From positions 62,001 through 126,000 of the forward strand of contig JAHDXS010000001.1 in the NCBI GenBank assembly GCA_023384135.1: DNA of 64,000 nt. The letters run 5' to 3'. The first letter of the stretch is position 1; every line of letters starts with the position of its first letter. This DNA comes from Alphaproteobacteria bacterium. GTDB lineage: Bacteria; Pseudomonadota; Alphaproteobacteria; Micavibrionales; Micavibrionaceae. This document shows, one piece after another, positions 50,769 through 58,994 of this stretch. The notes under the pieces are model-generated. The model ran no database searches. It was not told the DNA's origin and worked only from the letters and a program-made list of their open reading frames with translations. The translations under genes and the position numbers were made by a program.

Positions 50769-51383
50769 ATGAAAACACGACTCAAGGCAGGAAAATGGTT
50801 TCTGTCCCTCTGCGTTTTCGCAGCCAGCTTTGCCGCAATCCATGAAGTTCTTGCGCAGTCTGAGCCTGCCCCCGCCCCCGCCGAAGAGGCGCAAGCCCAG
50901 ACGCTTGAAGAACGTGCGGTCAGGGACCTGTTCAAGACATTGGCCGAGTTTTACACGTTTGATCAACCCAATCTCGAAAAGATGATGGCGTTCATAGAGC
51001 CCCGCATCGACCCGTCTGCCCGTTTCCAGACGGAGATGCACATCAACGAGCTTACCCAGCCTGAGTTTAAACGCTACAACAAGAAGCAGCTTTTGGACGA
51101 TATACGGCAAAACTACCCGAAGGCATACGAATCCAAGGCTAAATACAAAATTGAGGCTATTCGGCTCTCTGAAGACGGCAAAAGGGTGGACGTAAATTAC
51201 CATGTCTGGCTGGACTCAAAGTTTGCCAGCCAGGAACCGCAAACAGGTCGTAAGGCAGAAATACGCCTCAGGTCGCTGTCTGTCTGTGACGATGTGCTCA
51301 GGCGGGCCGAAGACCTCCTGAAAATCGTGGAAAGCAAGTGCGTTCAGGACGTTTCTATTGCGAAACCCGTGTTTTTGGAGTAA
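50769..51383 (+). CDS. Exported protein of unknown function between lpd and lipA
   Basis: The protein has 204 residues. A basic start and hydrophobic core (WFLSLCVFAASFAAIHEV) give a signal peptide with likely cleavage at VLA-QS (residue 29). A Pro/Ala/Glu stretch follows (30-45). The rest is helical and then beta-rich: FKTLAEFYTFDQPNLEKMMAFIE, KRYNKKQLLDDIRQNYPKAY, YKIEAIRLSEDGKRVDVNYHV, ending with two cysteines (VCDDVL and SKCVQD). The alternation resembles NTF2-like or toluene-tolerance-like periplasmic proteins, but I cannot assign it. The start lies 20 nt after lpd, so it is probably co-transcribed. Confidence 0.8.
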   Translation: MKTRLKAGKWFLSLCVFAASFAAIHEVLAQSEPAPAPAEEAQAQTLEERAVRDLFKTLAEFYTFDQPNLEKMMAFIEPRIDPSARFQTEMHINELTQPEFKRYNKKQLLDDIRQNYPKAYESKAKYKIEAIRLSEDGKRVDVNYHVWLDSKFASQEPQTGRKAEIRLRSLSVCDDVLRRAEDLLKIVESKCVQDVSIAKPVFLE

Positions 51384-51413
51384 TCCTGCACCCCGGTCAG
51401 GAGATTATTGAAA

Positions 51414-52382
51414 ATGACATATAACCCCGAACTGCTGGACAAGGCCAAGCGCCACCCGGAAAAGCAAAAAAACCCGGACCGCCCCTCCGGGCGTAAGCCG
51501 GAATGGATCCGCGTGCCCGCACCGCAGGGGGGTAAATATAAGGAAACGCTCGATATCGTCCGCAAGAATAAGCTGACGACCGTTTGCGAGGAGGCCGGCT
51601 GCCCCAATATCGGCGAATGCTGGCAGAAAAAGCACGCGACCTTCATGATCATGGGCGAAGTCTGCACCCGCGCCTGCGCGTTCTGTAACGTGGCGACGGG
51701 CAAGCCCGAGGAACTCGACAAACTCGAACCTCTGCGCATCGGCGTGGCCGTCAAGCAGATGAATTTGAGCCACGTGGTCATCACGTCCGTTGACCGGGAC
51801 GACCTCAAGGACGGGGGCGCAGACCATTTCGCCAAGACGATCCAGGCGGTCCGCATGAAAAGCCCGGAAACGACTATCGAAATCCTGCCCGGCGATTTCC
51901 GGGGCTGTATGGACTCGCTCGATCAGGTCATCCGCGCGAAACCCGATGTCTTCAACCACAATTTGGAAACCGTGCCGCGGCTCTACCCGACGATCCGCCC
52001 CGGCGCACGTTATTTCCGCTCCCTCCGCTTGCTCCAGCGCGTGAAAGAAGTGGACCCACAGCAATTCACGAAGTCCGGCCTGATGGTCGGCCTCGGCGAA
52101 ACGAAGGAAGAGGTCGCTCAGGTCATGGACGATATGCGCGCCGCCGGCATCGATTTCATCACCATCGGCCAGTATCTCCAGCCGACGCCCAAACACGCGC
52201 CGCTCGAACGCTACTGGACTCCAGAGGAATTTGAGCAGCTGACCAGAATGGCCAAGGCCAAGGGGTTCCTGATGGTCTCGGCCTCGCCTTTGACACGCTC
52301 CTCACACCACGCGGGCGACGATTTCCTGAAGCTTAAAGCCGCGCGGGAAGCCAAGCTGGGTAAAACCAGTGCAGCGGAATAG
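51414..52382 (+). CDS. lipA: Lipoyl synthase
   Basis: Radical-SAM enzyme inserting two sulfurs into protein-bound octanoate. From ATG 51414 the protein has 322 residues; a TTG two codons earlier is closer to the AGGAG and is also possible. The auxiliary cluster ligands are Cys58, 63 and 69 ([13 protein letters not shown]), and the radical-SAM cluster ligands are Cys84, 88 and 91 (CTRACAFC). The C-terminal motif that is normally RSSY reads RSSH (295-298); the cluster-binding serine is kept. It serves the lipoyl domains of PdhB and PdhC encoded just upstream. Confidence 0.97.
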   Translation: MTYNPELLDKAKRHPEKQKNPDRPSGRKPEWIRVPAPQGGKYKETLDIVRKNKLTTVCEEAGCPNIGECWQKKHATFMIMGEVCTRACAFCNVATGKPEELDKLEPLRIGVAVKQMNLSHVVITSVDRDDLKDGGADHFAKTIQAVRMKSPETTIEILPGDFRGCMDSLDQVIRAKPDVFNHNLETVPRLYPTIRPGARYFRSLRLLQRVKEVDPQQFTKSGLMVGLGETKEEVAQVMDDMRAAGIDFITIGQYLQPTPKHAPLERYWTPEEFEQLTRMAKAKGFLMVSASPLTRSSHHAGDDFLKLKAAREAKLGKTSAAE

Positions 52383-52403
52383 AAGGCCGAACGAAACAGC
52401 GGC

Positions 52404-52895
52404 ATGACCCGGCACATCGAACAGCGCAACCTCCCCTATACGCCAGAACAGCTTTTCGGCCTTGTCGCCGAAGTTGATAAATATTCCGAATTCCTCCCTT
52501 GGTGCCTGAGCAGCGTCATCAAAAGGCGCGAGGGCAATGTATTCTACGCTGATCTTGTCATCGGCTATAAAGTCGTGCGCGAGAAATTCGGATCGAAAGT
52601 AACGCTCGCCCACCCTGAGCGCATCGACGTCCAATATCTCTCCGGTCCGATGAAATACCTGACCAACCAGTGGAAATTCATCCGCGAGCCGGACGGCTCA
52701 TGCACGATCGACTTCTACGTGGATTTTGAATTTAAAAACCGGGTATTGCAGGGCCTGATGGGCGCGTTCTTTAATGAACTCGTCCGACGTATGGTCTCGG
52801 CGTTTGAGCAGCGAGCCAAAAGCCTCTACGGCGAAAGCGGTATTAAAGCGGCTACGCTGTCTGGGTTGGTGCCAGACGCTCAATCAAAAACATAA
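52404..52895 (+). CDS. Coq10/RatA-family START-domain protein
   Basis: The protein has 163 residues of the polyketide-cyclase/START fold. RNLPYTPEQLFGLVAEVDKY, SEFLPWCLSS, GPMKYLTNQWKF, IDFYVDFEFKN and a final amphipathic helix are typical of the Coq10/RatA group. Mitochondrial Coq10 binds ubiquinone and supports respiration; the alphaproteobacterial homologues usually follow lipA, as here (21-nt gap). Its last 44 nt overlap the 3' end of cinA on the other strand. Confidence 0.92.
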   Translation: MTRHIEQRNLPYTPEQLFGLVAEVDKYSEFLPWCLSSVIKRREGNVFYADLVIGYKVVREKFGSKVTLAHPERIDVQYLSGPMKYLTNQWKFIREPDGSCTIDFYVDFEFKNRVLQGLMGAFFNELVRRMVSAFEQRAKSLYGESGIKAATLSGLVPDAQSKT

Positions 52896-53355
52896 GGGAT
52901 TCACGGCAACTCGCGGCACGAATCTCGCTGCGGCTCCCTGCAAATTTAAATTCTTTTGCCTTACAGAAAGAATCCGTAGCAACGGCGATATAAACCAGCC
53001 CGACGGGCTTCTGCGGGGTGGCGCCGCCCGGGCCGGCGATGCCCGTCACGGAAACAGAAATCGCGGCACGGCTATTGCGTAATGCGCCGATGGCCATCGC
53101 CTCCGCACATTCCGCGCTGACCGCACCCTGAGTTTCAAGAACCTGAAGGGGAACACCTAAAAGCGTCTGTTTTGCAGCGTTACAGTACGTGACATAACCT
53201 CGTTCAAAGATACTCGATGAGCCAGCCCGCTCGGTAATCAGGGCGGAAATCAAACCGCCGGTGCAGGATTCAGCCGTCACCAGTTTCTTGCGCTGCGAGA
53301 GCAAAAGCCCCGAAACCTCATCAACCAAGCCGAGCAAAACGGGATCAGAAAACAT
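52852..53355 (-). CDS. pncC: CinA C-terminal domain protein (nicotinamide-nucleotide amidohydrolase)
   Basis: Stand-alone CinA-C domain, 167 residues, probably deamidating NMN to NaMN for NAD salvage. The hallmark TAESCTGGLISALIT is at about 27-41. Then GYVTYCNAAKQTLLGV, the VSAECAEAMAIGA helix and the loop SVTGIAGPGGATPQKPVG follow. No N-terminal molybdopterin-like domain is fused. It overlaps pgpA by 11 nt, so it is translated from the ispDF-pgpA-cinA message. Confidence 0.95.
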   Translation of the reverse strand: MFSDPVLLGLVDEVSGLLLSQRKKLVTAESCTGGLISALITERAGSSSIFERGYVTYCNAAKQTLLGVPLQVLETQGAVSAECAEAMAIGALRNSRAAISVSVTGIAGPGGATPQKPVGLVYIAVATDSFCKAKEFKFAGSRSEIRAASCRESLMFLIERLAPTQTA

Positions 53356-53833
53356 AGCTCAACACCATAACACACACCGCCGCCATGATGCCGGCGACGA
53401 TATCGTCGCCCATCACTCCGGCTGCACCTTCGACATCCCTGTCAAAATACGAAACCGGCCAAGGTTTCAGAATATCAAAAAACCTGAACAGCACGAATGA
53501 AAGCAAATACAGAGGCAAACTTCCGTAGGCCGGAATCATGGCGATCCACTGTCCGGCGACCTCATCAATCACGATCATTTTTGAATCATGCGTTTGCACG
53601 TCACGGTCAAAACGATCGGCAGCCCACAGGCCCACGATACTAACGATTAGGACAGAAACAAACAGCAGCATAAGGCCGCCAAACCAAAGGAGAAGCCAGC
53701 CGCAAATAAGCCCGCCAAGGCTGCCCCATGTTCCGGGAGCAGGCGAGAGGAAGCCACAGCCGAACCAACTGGCCAGCCAGACATGCGGCGCTTTCAGATT
53801 AATATTCTCAGGATACAAAAAACGTATGGTCAT
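53345..53833 (-). CDS. pgpA: Phosphatidylglycerophosphatase A
   Basis: Dephosphorylates phosphatidylglycerophosphate at the inner membrane. The protein has 162 residues. SPAPGTWGSLGGL, the acidic DEVAGQWIAM and FRFFDILKPWPVSYFDR carry the conserved acidic and basic catalytic residues. A late GDDIVAGIMAAV helix completes the fold; about four membrane segments. Overlaps ispDF by 4 nt and cinA by 11 nt: a tight three-gene operon. Confidence 0.96.
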   Translation of the reverse strand: MTIRFLYPENINLKAPHVWLASWFGCGFLSPAPGTWGSLGGLICGWLLLWFGGLMLLFVSVLIVSIVGLWAADRFDRDVQTHDSKMIVIDEVAGQWIAMIPAYGSLPLYLLSFVLFRFFDILKPWPVSYFDRDVEGAAGVMGDDIVAGIMAAVCVMVLSYVF

Positions 53834-55041
53834 CCGGGACGCCCCCTGGGCAGAGCGACATTCACAGCGGCCTGCGCGGCGATCCCCTCGCGCCGTCCTG
53901 TAAAACCAAGCCCTTCGGTGGTTGTTGCCTTGATATTAATCCGATCAGGTGGTACGGCAAGAATTTCGGCGATCCGCGCGACGATGGCGTCTCTGTGCGG
54001 CCCGATTTTCGGAGCTTCGCAAATCATCGTGATGTCGGCATTGATTAGATAGCCACCCTTTTGCTTGAGCAGATCGGAGGCATGCTTCAAAAACGCGGCG
54101 CTGTCCATTCCCTTGAAGGCGGGGTTGGACGGCGGAAAATGTGTGCCGATATCGCCCCCGCCGATCGCGCCAAGAATTGCATCGGTCAACGCATGCAATC
54201 CGACATCAGCATCCGAATGCCCCGCAAGCCTTCGCCCGAACGGAATATCGACACCGCATAAACGGATGGATTGCGGGCTGTCCTCCGTTTCGGCGAAGGC
54301 ATGCACGTCGTATCCAGTTCCCGTACGCGTTTCTATTTCACTCATCGCTGCATACATCTCTTCGGCCACGGCCAAGTCTTTCGGGTAGGTAATTTTCAAA
54401 TTGAGGGGCGAGCCTTGTACTAGTTTTACATCCACGCCCATCGCGCGGACAAGCCCCGCATCGTCGGTAGCTTCAAGTTCGGCGGGGCTTTCCATGTGTG
54501 CCTTTTTAATCACACCCAAACGGAAAGCCTGAGGTGTCTGTACGGCCCAAAGGTTTGTCCGCTGCGCAGGTTCACCACAAAAAGGGTCGCCCTCCCGCAT
54601 TAAGGCATACAGAACCGTGTCAGCAACCGGGTGAGCCAGGGTCGCCGCTTCCGCCCCATCGGCGATGGTTTGAACCAAAGCCATGATATCCTCTTGCCGA
54701 ACGAAAGGACGCGCAGCATCATGAATGAGCACAATCGCCCTGTCATCAGCAGAAGGAAGAGCCTCTAAGCCCTTAAAAACGCTTTCTTTTCGAGTTTTGC
54801 CGCCCGGAATGGGGGAGGGGAGGGAAAACCCTTTGACAGCCGCTTCGTAAAGCGGAGAATGTTCGGGATTGATGACTGTAATCAGGCTGTCCAGCCCGGG
54901 AATCTGCCTGAAAGTGTTCAAGGAATGACGGAGAATCGGTTGTCCGCCCAAAGGGCAGTATTGCTTGGGTACGGTCTGTCCCGACCGTACGCCCCCGCCC
55001 GCCGCCACAAGGACCACATGAAATCTGGGTATAAGGCTCAT
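53830..55041 (-). CDS. ispDF: Bifunctional IspD/IspF isoprenoid enzyme
   Basis: Fusion of MEP cytidylyltransferase and MEcPP synthase, two non-consecutive steps of the pathway that dxr starts. From ATG 55041 the protein has 403 residues; a GTG 21 nt upstream is less likely. IspD part (1-230): VVLVAAGGGVRSGQTVPKQY, VLIHDAARPFV, ATDDAGLV. IspF part (about 240-400): RTGTGYDVHAF, AGHSDADVGLHALTDAILG and TTEGLGFTGRREGIAAQA. The fusion is common in alphaproteobacteria. First gene of the ispDF-pgpA-cinA operon. Confidence 0.97.
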   Translation of the reverse strand: MSLIPRFHVVLVAAGGGVRSGQTVPKQYCPLGGQPILRHSLNTFRQIPGLDSLITVINPEHSPLYEAAVKGFSLPSPIPGGKTRKESVFKGLEALPSADDRAIVLIHDAARPFVRQEDIMALVQTIADGAEAATLAHPVADTVLYALMREGDPFCGEPAQRTNLWAVQTPQAFRLGVIKKAHMESPAELEATDDAGLVRAMGVDVKLVQGSPLNLKITYPKDLAVAEEMYAAMSEIETRTGTGYDVHAFAETEDSPQSIRLCGVDIPFGRRLAGHSDADVGLHALTDAILGAIGGGDIGTHFPPSNPAFKGMDSAAFLKHASDLLKQKGGYLINADITMICEAPKIGPHRDAIVARIAEILAVPPDRINIKATTTEGLGFTGRREGIAAQAAVNVALPRGRPG

Positions 55042-55076
55042 GAGAGTGTTGTATTCCCACAAGAATTGTTGTAAAT

Positions 55077-57512
55077 GTGCAACACCTCAAGGATGAGCAG
55101 TTCATACACTTACCACAACCGGGAGCCGCTTTGACAGAAGAAACCGCACAAGACGGGCAACCGGCCAAAACGGAATCCGGTACGATTTTCGGCTTGCAGG
55201 CAGGAAACCTTCTGGCACGATTCCTTTCGTCGCTCAAGTTTTCCACGCTACGCCGCCGTTCATGGCGTACGAAGGCGTCGCTCTTTCTGGTAATAGCGGC
55301 CATTGCTAGTGGTTTTGCAACCTACGCAGCCCTGACTGATACGCCGCCTTTTGGAAATGATCCGCAGACTGTGATCTGGCTGCTGAATATCGATCTCGTC
55401 CTCCTCATGCTTCTGGTCGCCTTGATCGCCAAGCGCCTGGTGGCAATCTGGAGCGGGCGGAAAAGAGGAATCGCCGGATCGCATCTTCATGTGCGCCTGG
55501 TCTACATTTTCAGCTTTCTGGCCGCTGCCCCGACGATCATCATGACGGTATTCTCCGCATTCTTTTTCCATTTCGGCGTGCAGACATGGTTCAGCGAGCG
55601 TGTGCACACGGCAATCAACGAGTCACTGGCCGTTGCTGAATCGTACCTTGAGGAGCATAAACAGGTGATCCGCGCGGACGCGATGGCCATGGCGGGCGAC
55701 CTCGACCGTCAGGCGGATATCCTTCTGAGCAGGCCCAAAGCCTTGGAGACTGTGATCGACACACAGTCCATGCTGCGAAACTTGCCCGAGGCGATTATCT
55801 TTGACAAGAGCGGCAAGGTTCTTGCGCGTTCTGATCTGACTCTCTCTTTGGAATTTGAAAAGGTTCCGCCCGAACTTCTGAAGGAAGCCGATCTTGGTGA
55901 GGTCATCCTGCGCACAGGCGAAAACCGTGACCGCGTGCGGGCGCTCATCAAACTGGACAATTTCGACGATTCATATCTGTTTGTAGGTCGTATGGTAGAC
56001 CAGCAGGTGCTCAAACACCTCTCCACGACGGCGGCGGCGGTAGAAGACTACGCGCAGCTTCAAACATCGTTCGCCGGGATGCAGATCACGGTCACGCTGC
56101 TCTTCGTCGTGGTGGGATTGCTAATGCTGCTCGCGGCGATATGGTTCAGCTTGATTCTGGCGCGTGAGCTTGTAACGCCGATCACCGAACTGATTTCGAC
56201 CTCCGACCGGGTCCGCTCGGGCGATTTGACGGCGAGAGTTCCCGAGGAGAAATCCCTTGAGGAATTTGAGTATTTGGCGAAGTCCTTCAACCGAATGACC
56301 CGCCAAATCCAGCAACAACAGCAGGAACTGATAAGGGCGAACAGGCAAATTGATATGCGCCGTCGCTTGACCGAGAGCGTTCTCAAGGGCGTATCTTCAG
56401 GCGTGATCGGAATGGATGAAACGGGAATTATAAATCTGGCGAATGCAAGCGCCGTCGGGCTTCTGGACATTGAGCAGGACGATCTCACCGGCCAGCATAT
56501 TTTTGAGATCATTCCTGAAATACGTGAACTAATGGAGGCCGCGCTTAAAACGCCAGGTAAAACGGCACAAAATGAAATCATGCTTGAACGAGGCGTGGGG
56601 GCTTCACGGCAAAGGCGTATATTCCTCTTCAGGATCGGCACGGAGACGACAAGCGATACTAGTAAAAATGTAATCCTGACCTTTGACGATATTACTGAGT
56701 TTCAGGCAGCCCAGAGAAAAGCCGCATGGTCGGACGTCGCTCGCCGCATCGCTCATGAAATCAAGAATCCTCTAACGCCTATTCAACTTTCGGCGGAGCG
56801 GCTCAAACGAAAATATCTCTCTCAGATAAAAGACGATGCAGAGACCTTCTCGGACTGCACGCAAACGATTATCCGCCACGTCGAGGATATCGGGCGAATG
56901 GTAGACGAGTTTTCGGCTTTTGCGCGTATGCCCGAACCTGTGATGAAGCCATCCTCTCTTGTACGTCAGATCCGTGAGTCCCTGATCCTTTCGCAGCAAG
57001 CGCACACGGATATCAAGTTTGAAATTTCGGTCGATCCGAGAGTTGAAAGCGCCAGGGTAGAATTGGACTCCGTACAGATTAGACAGGTTATAAATAACCT
57101 GATCCAGAACGCGGTCGATTCAATCAAGGCCCGCAACCAAGAGAGGACGCCTTCTCAATCAAAAATAAATATACTGATATCTCAATCGCTTCCTCATGAA
57201 GCCTTTGTCGCAATCACTGATAGCGGGCAAGGGCTTCCGGCCCATGAAAGCCCTGCAAGACTGGCCGAACCTTACGTTACCCACAAACCTAAAGGCACCG
57301 GGCTTGGTCTAGCCATCGTGAAGAAAATCATGGATGATCATCGCGGGCGTCTGGTCATAGGTTTGGCGGACTGGATTAAAGAGGCTCCCGGCTGGTCTGC
57401 GCTCGATGGGGCTACGCTGGCAATCGTATTTCCCTTAAAAACTTCCACGCAGGCACAAATTGAAAGCCCGGAAACCGGAGAACAGGCTCCAGGCAAGAAG
57501 GAGGTGGCATAA
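55077..57512 (+). CDS. ntrY: Membrane sensor histidine kinase NtrY
   Basis: Sensor of the NtrYX two-component pair, 811 residues from GTG 55077. An in-frame TTG at 55131 has a better ribosome site (GGGAG, 5 nt) and would remove 18 residues. Three membrane helices lie around 65-160, a periplasmic sensing region at about 165-325, and a fourth helix near 330-352 (VTLLFVVVGLLMLLAAIWF). HAMP, PAS (about 430-530), HisKA with phosphoacceptor in RRIAHEIKNPLTP (His about 559) and HATPase with TDSGQGLP and GTGLGLAIVKKI follow. It is followed at once by ntrX. Confidence 0.96.
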   Translation: MQHLKDEQFIHLPQPGAALTEETAQDGQPAKTESGTIFGLQAGNLLARFLSSLKFSTLRRRSWRTKASLFLVIAAIASGFATYAALTDTPPFGNDPQTVIWLLNIDLVLLMLLVALIAKRLVAIWSGRKRGIAGSHLHVRLVYIFSFLAAAPTIIMTVFSAFFFHFGVQTWFSERVHTAINESLAVAESYLEEHKQVIRADAMAMAGDLDRQADILLSRPKALETVIDTQSMLRNLPEAIIFDKSGKVLARSDLTLSLEFEKVPPELLKEADLGEVILRTGENRDRVRALIKLDNFDDSYLFVGRMVDQQVLKHLSTTAAAVEDYAQLQTSFAGMQITVTLLFVVVGLLMLLAAIWFSLILARELVTPITELISTSDRVRSGDLTARVPEEKSLEEFEYLAKSFNRMTRQIQQQQQELIRANRQIDMRRRLTESVLKGVSSGVIGMDETGIINLANASAVGLLDIEQDDLTGQHIFEIIPEIRELMEAALKTPGKTAQNEIMLERGVGASRQRRIFLFRIGTETTSDTSKNVILTFDDITEFQAAQRKAAWSDVARRIAHEIKNPLTPIQLSAERLKRKYLSQIKDDAETFSDCTQTIIRHVEDIGRMVDEFSAFARMPEPVMKPSSLVRQIRESLILSQQAHTDIKFEISVDPRVESARVELDSVQIRQVINNLIQNAVDSIKARNQERTPSQSKINILISQSLPHEAFVAITDSGQGLPAHESPARLAEPYVTHKPKGTGLGLAIVKKIMDDHRGRLVIGLADWIKEAPGWSALDGATLAIVFPLKTSTQAQIESPETGEQAPGKKEVA
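57498..57505 (+). promoter_or_regulatory. Shine-Dalgarno that fixes the ntrX start
   Basis: A perfect AAGGAGGT ends 8 nt before ATG 57514 and overlaps the last codons of ntrY. It overrides the TTG at 57460, which would add an 18-residue non-conserved leader. Confidence 0.85.
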
Positions 57513-57513
57513 T

Positions 57514-58947
57514 ATGGCAGCAGATATTCTGATCGTAGACGACGAGGAAGATATAAGAAACCTCATCAAGGGGATTCTGGAAGATGAAGGCTATATGCCT
57601 CGTACGGCCTCCAGCGCTAAACTGGCCTATCAGGCGATAGAATCTAGAGTGCCGGATGTGGTTATTCAGGATATCTGGCTTCAGGGCAGCTCAGACGACG
57701 GGTTAAAAATTCTTGAGAACGTCAAAGCCCGCCACCCGAATGTCGCGTTTGTGATGATCAGCGGCCACGGCACAATTGAAACCGCAGTGTCCGCGATAAA
57801 AATGGGCGCCTACGACTTTATCGAAAAGCCCTTCAAGGCCGACCGTCTTCTGGTGATGATTGGCCGTGCACTTGAGCATGTTGCCTTGCGCCGCGAAAAC
57901 GATAGCCTACGCCGCCGTGCCGAGAGCATAGAAGAGGAAATCACGGGTGAATCACAAATTATTAAAAACTTGCAAAGCATTCTGGATCGTGTGGCCACAG
58001 CAAACAGCAGGGTCCTGTTAACCGGAGAACCCGGAACGGGCAAGAACCTTGCTGCACGGTACATACATGCGCAATCCAAGCGCGCGGATGCTCCGTTTAT
58101 GATTCTCAACTGCTCAACGTATAACCCTGAGCGGCTGGAGCTTGAAATTTTTGGTTCGTCAAACGGCTATAACGGTGAACCAGCAAAGCCCGGCATACTT
58201 GATTTAGCAAACGGTGGAACCATCCTGCTTGATGAAGTCGGCGACCTCCCGATTGAAATTCAGGGGAGGCTGGTAAGGGTCCTTCAGGAGGAGAGCTTTC
58301 AGAGGCTGGGCAGCGCCGAGCGCATACAAACGGATATTCGTTTTATCGCTTCGAGCAACCACAATCTTGAAGACATTATGACCCAAGGGCGCTTTAGACA
58401 AGACCTGTTCTATCGCCTAAACGTCGTTCCAATTAATATGCCCCCTCTCAGAAAACGCCGTAACGACATACCGGCCTTGATCGATAATCTTTTTAAAGTC
58501 ATATCCAAAGTACCGGAAGCCAGGCCGCCCCGCTTCAATGAACAAGCCATGTCTGTGCTTCAGGCCTATAACTGGCCGGGAAACATCAGGCAACTTAGAA
58601 ACACCCTCGAATGGGTTCTAATCATGGCAGGCTCCTCAGGCAAAGAGGAGTTTGCCCTTGAGGATCTGCCGCCCGAAATCAGAGGAAACACGCTTGCAGC
58701 CAACTCCGAAACTACGGGCGTACAGGATCTAGTACACCTTCCCCTGCGCGATGCGCGCGAAATCTTCGAGCGCGACTATTTGCTTGCCCAGATCCAACGT
58801 TTTGGCGGTAATATCTCCAAAACCGCTCAATTCGTAGGAATGGAGCGCTCGGCCTTGCACCGAAAAATGAAGTCTCTCGGCGTATTCTCGGAGGAGGGAA
58901 GGGGTGAAGGAGAAGCCGAAGCCCCGGCCAAGCTGAAAAGGGCTTGA
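57514..58947 (+). CDS. ntrX: Response regulator NtrX
   Basis: Transcription regulator paired with NtrY, 477 residues. The receiver domain (1-120) begins ADILIVDDEEDIRNLI, with phospho-acceptor Asp53 in IQDIWL. The AAA+ domain (about 145-370) has Walker A GEPGTGKN (171-178) and Walker B TILLDEVGDLP. No GAFTGA sigma-54-contact loop is recognisable: the region reads FGSSNGYNGEPAKPGIL. A C-terminal Fis-type helix-turn-helix has NISKTAQFVGMERSALHRKM. Atypical NtrX proteins lacking GAFTGA are known in alphaproteobacteria and may not depend on sigma-54. The start lies 1 nt after the ntrY stop. Confidence 0.96.
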   Translation: MAADILIVDDEEDIRNLIKGILEDEGYMPRTASSAKLAYQAIESRVPDVVIQDIWLQGSSDDGLKILENVKARHPNVAFVMISGHGTIETAVSAIKMGAYDFIEKPFKADRLLVMIGRALEHVALRRENDSLRRRAESIEEEITGESQIIKNLQSILDRVATANSRVLLTGEPGTGKNLAARYIHAQSKRADAPFMILNCSTYNPERLELEIFGSSNGYNGEPAKPGILDLANGGTILLDEVGDLPIEIQGRLVRVLQEESFQRLGSAERIQTDIRFIASSNHNLEDIMTQGRFRQDLFYRLNVVPINMPPLRKRRNDIPALIDNLFKVISKVPEARPPRFNEQAMSVLQAYNWPGNIRQLRNTLEWVLIMAGSSGKEEFALEDLPPEIRGNTLAANSETTGVQDLVHLPLRDAREIFERDYLLAQIQRFGGNISKTAQFVGMERSALHRKMKSLGVFSEEGRGEGEAEAPAKLKRA

Positions 58948-58994
58948 GTTCCCCTCTAACTTCCTCCATCTTTTCGTAAAACAGGAGCCATTCC

